In this document: positions 62,492 through 64,000 of the stretch, piece by piece
How positions within the stretch are numbered: the stretch's first letter is position 1
Layout of the letters: each line of letters begins with the position of its first letter
NCBI RefSeq assembly: GCF_001458435.1
Contig: NZ_CYSF01000003.1
Span: 1 to 64,000, forward strand
Reading direction: 5' to 3'
From: Thalassovita mediterranea
GTDB lineage: Bacteria; Pseudomonadota; Alphaproteobacteria; Rhodobacterales; Rhodobacteraceae
Length of the DNA: 64,000 nucleotides
Notes under the pieces: generated by a model
The model's input: only the letters and a program-made list of their open reading frames with translations
What the model was told of the DNA's origin: nothing
The model's database searches: none
Made by a program: the position numbers and the translations under genes

Positions 62492-63002
62492 GCGTACTTC
62501 CTCCCTTGCGCTATGGTGTCTCGCGCTTCGGGCCTCCACTCCCAAATCGCAGACAAGTGCGTTGACCGAAAGGATACGCAAAAATGAAAATATTGTAATA
62601 ATGGATTATTTTAATTGATGTTTTTTGTAAAATTTTTTCCACACATGTAGAAATTTTGTAAATCCACCCAACCGAAATTCGCAAATTGCCCGAAAAGTAG
62701 TCACTTTTCCTGTCAAAGGATTCACGCAGTTTCGGCCACATTAACCACAGACAAATCCTAACTAACCAAGGGCACCACCCATTGTTAGCGCTACATCAAC
62801 AGACAATCATTGGATGCAACGCCGTATCCCCCACATAACACGCAGGCCCAAGCACCACAGATTGCGCGCAAAAGGCGATATTTACTACCTAGACCTCTCT
62901 TTACGTGCTAACCAGTTTGCACACTCACACACGGGCCCACCCGCCCATGCGTGCCGGCGCTCTTATTTTCAACGCGCTCGACACGCCCCGCAGGAGCATG
63001 AC
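62492..63002. promoter_or_regulatory. AT-rich control region of acsA
   Basis: About 510 bases without a convincing gene. A very AT-rich core (about 62580-62665) holds a direct repeat TTTTGTAAA at 62623-62631 and 62654-62662, 31 bases apart, and TATTGTAATA at 62591-62600. Farther up is ATTCGCAAAT (62687 area). These are likely to hold the acsA promoter and regulator sites. The right part probably carries the start signals for the ApbE-like gene. Confidence 0.45.
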
Positions 63003-63911
63003 ATGACCAGCCTGACCCCGCCGGAGCTTGCACCGTTAACGGATATTGATCTGAACTGGACGCACACACCAATGCGCTGGCAAGGCGCCGCGCTGGGTGC
63101 TGAGGTTGCGCTGATCCTGGACGCCCCGCGTTTAGAGGCAGAAGCCGCAGTCCAGCACGCAGAGATGACGCTGGAAAACATAACCATGCAATTCAACCTG
63201 TTTGATGACAGCAGTCAGCTACAGCAGTTGAACCAGACGGGCACACTGAACGCACCATCCGCCATGTTTCTGGACCTATGTTCTATTGCGACCAGACTGC
63301 ATGTGGCCACGAACGGACTGTTTGATCCAACAATCCAACCCCTATGGCGGGCACTGTTCGAAGGCACCCCCGCCCATCTGGCCCGACCGCGCATCGGCTG
63401 GAACCAACTGGACATCAGCGCTGGGGCGATCACATTAGGCCCGGACCAGAACATCAGCTTCAATGGCGTCGCACAGGGGTTTGCCACTGACATTCTGACC
63501 AAAGCGCTGAAAGAGCTGGGGGTCAAACAGGCCGCAATCCAACTGGGCGAACTGGCCATCATCGGCGGACCAGCATCAGTACCGCTGGCACACCCCCTGC
63601 CCGACGGCACCAAGAGCATCGCGATGCATGACGGCGCGCTCAGCCTGTCTATTCCGCGTCGCGTTGCGCTTGGGCGGTATGGACATATCCTGCACCCGCA
63701 CGGCCTGCCAGCCAAAGCGGGCTGGCCCTGGGTCGCGGTCGAAGCCAGCAGCGCCGCAATAGCAGATGGGGCTTCGACGGCTTTTACCTTGATGACCGTA
63801 CGCGAAATTGAACAGGCGCTGGAACACCTGCCGGAAATCAGCCGCGTCCGCATCCTGCGCGAAGATGGTCACATCCACGACCTAAAACCGCGCGCGACCG
63901 CGACGCTCTAG
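63003..63911 (+). CDS. ApbE-family FAD:protein FMN transferase-like protein
   Basis: A 302-residue protein of the ApbE family, which attaches FMN to threonine in target flavoproteins or handles flavin. ATG 63003 follows AGGAG; sequence upstream has no homology. Seen features are ATNGLFDPTIQPLW, FNGVAQGFATDIL and the metal-site-like ADGASTAFTLM near the C-terminus. There is no signal peptide, so it would act in the cytosol unless mis-started. Its target is unknown; no NqrC- or NosR-type gene with an FMN-threonine site lies in the window. Confidence 0.78.
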   Translation: MTSLTPPELAPLTDIDLNWTHTPMRWQGAALGAEVALILDAPRLEAEAAVQHAEMTLENITMQFNLFDDSSQLQQLNQTGTLNAPSAMFLDLCSIATRLHVATNGLFDPTIQPLWRALFEGTPAHLARPRIGWNQLDISAGAITLGPDQNISFNGVAQGFATDILTKALKELGVKQAAIQLGELAIIGGPASVPLAHPLPDGTKSIAMHDGALSLSIPRRVALGRYGHILHPHGLPAKAGWPWVAVEASSAAIADGASTAFTLMTVREIEQALEHLPEISRVRILREDGHIHDLKPRATATL

Positions 63912-64000
63912 CACTATTGCGCCACGCCTGAGCGCGACCAGATCACCCGAACCAGAGGGTCCCTGCAATCGGGGATCGGCTACAGGCCGCCACCAGCGTC
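63912..64000. other. Window end, no feature seen
   Basis: The last 89 bases show no gene or hairpin that can be supported. Confidence 0.3.

Noticed and set aside
1-64000. tRNA, rRNA or CRISPR elements
   Set aside because: No cloverleaf-like tRNA sequence, rRNA signature or regularly spaced repeat array was seen on either strand by reading.

Overview
The window is a roughly 60 % GC chromosomal stretch from an alphaproteobacterium of the Rhodobacteraceae, most likely the marine Roseobacter group. Pointers are the overall protein likeness and the combination of a tripartite tricarboxylate transporter with its TctDE system, a soxBDAG-type operon, a TAXI-TRAP transporter fused 4TM/12TM, a free-standing methyl-THF:corrinoid methyltransferase next to a MetF-like gene, and an acs/actP acetate locus. 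Genus cannot be fixed from the sequence alone. No rRNA, tRNA or CRISPR array was seen.

Region by region. 1-2420: right part of an IS21-family element (istA, istB, right end) that has cut the 3' end off a winged-helix regulator gene (2421-3124). 3254-9702: tctCBA on the minus strand, divergent from tctD-tctE and a co-transcribed periplasmic binding protein; three CTGACA repeats sit between. 9825-18742: a surface polysaccharide locus with a Sel1-repeat protein, a small secreted protein, and a translationally coupled minus-strand operon (UDP-glucuronate decarboxylase-like gene with a frameshift, galE, a processive GT2 synthase and a GH26 hydrolase), plus a solo LuxR regulator. 18919-22682: a glucosylglycerate module with a phosphorylase convergent on glucosyl-3-phosphoglycerate synthase and its phosphatase. 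22835-28410: a soxBDAG-type operon with an inserted FMN-split-barrel gene and a cysteine-free SoxD. 28573-32991: an unusual phosphorelay made of a periplasmic binding protein, a hybrid kinase with Hpt, and a LysR-type DNA-binding domain fused to a receiver domain. 33276-37412: TAXI-TRAP transporter with its universal stress protein. 37534-44279: GlxA/AraC regulator, an SDR, a gamma-glutamyl ligase (glutamine synthetase family), two amine oxidoreductases and a GntR regulator, probably for amine or polyamine use. 44351-48410: a second hybrid-kinase phosphorelay with a cofactor-less molybdopterin-fold protein and a LuxR-type response regulator. 48527-53157: one-carbon genes (methyltransferase, MetF, small Virulence_fact protein), Ppx/GppA and RlmE. 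53600-62491: acetate locus: acsA-adk-DUF4212-actP followed by a signalling set of cNMP/CBS/nucleotidyltransferase protein, small membrane protein and membrane PAS-exonuclease. 63003-63911: an ApbE-like flavin transferase.

How they work together. The window is largely about taking up and oxidising small organic acids and methylated amines: tricarboxylates (Tct), an unknown TAXI-TRAP substrate, sarcosine-like N-methyl compounds feeding methylene-THF, and acetate activated to acetyl-CoA with AMP recycled by an operon-encoded adenylate kinase. Each uptake system is paired with its own sensory module. The most unusual parts are the LysR-HTH/receiver fusion with its phosphorelay (28573-32991) and the nucleotidyltransferase plus membrane exonuclease set beside actP (53600-57449).
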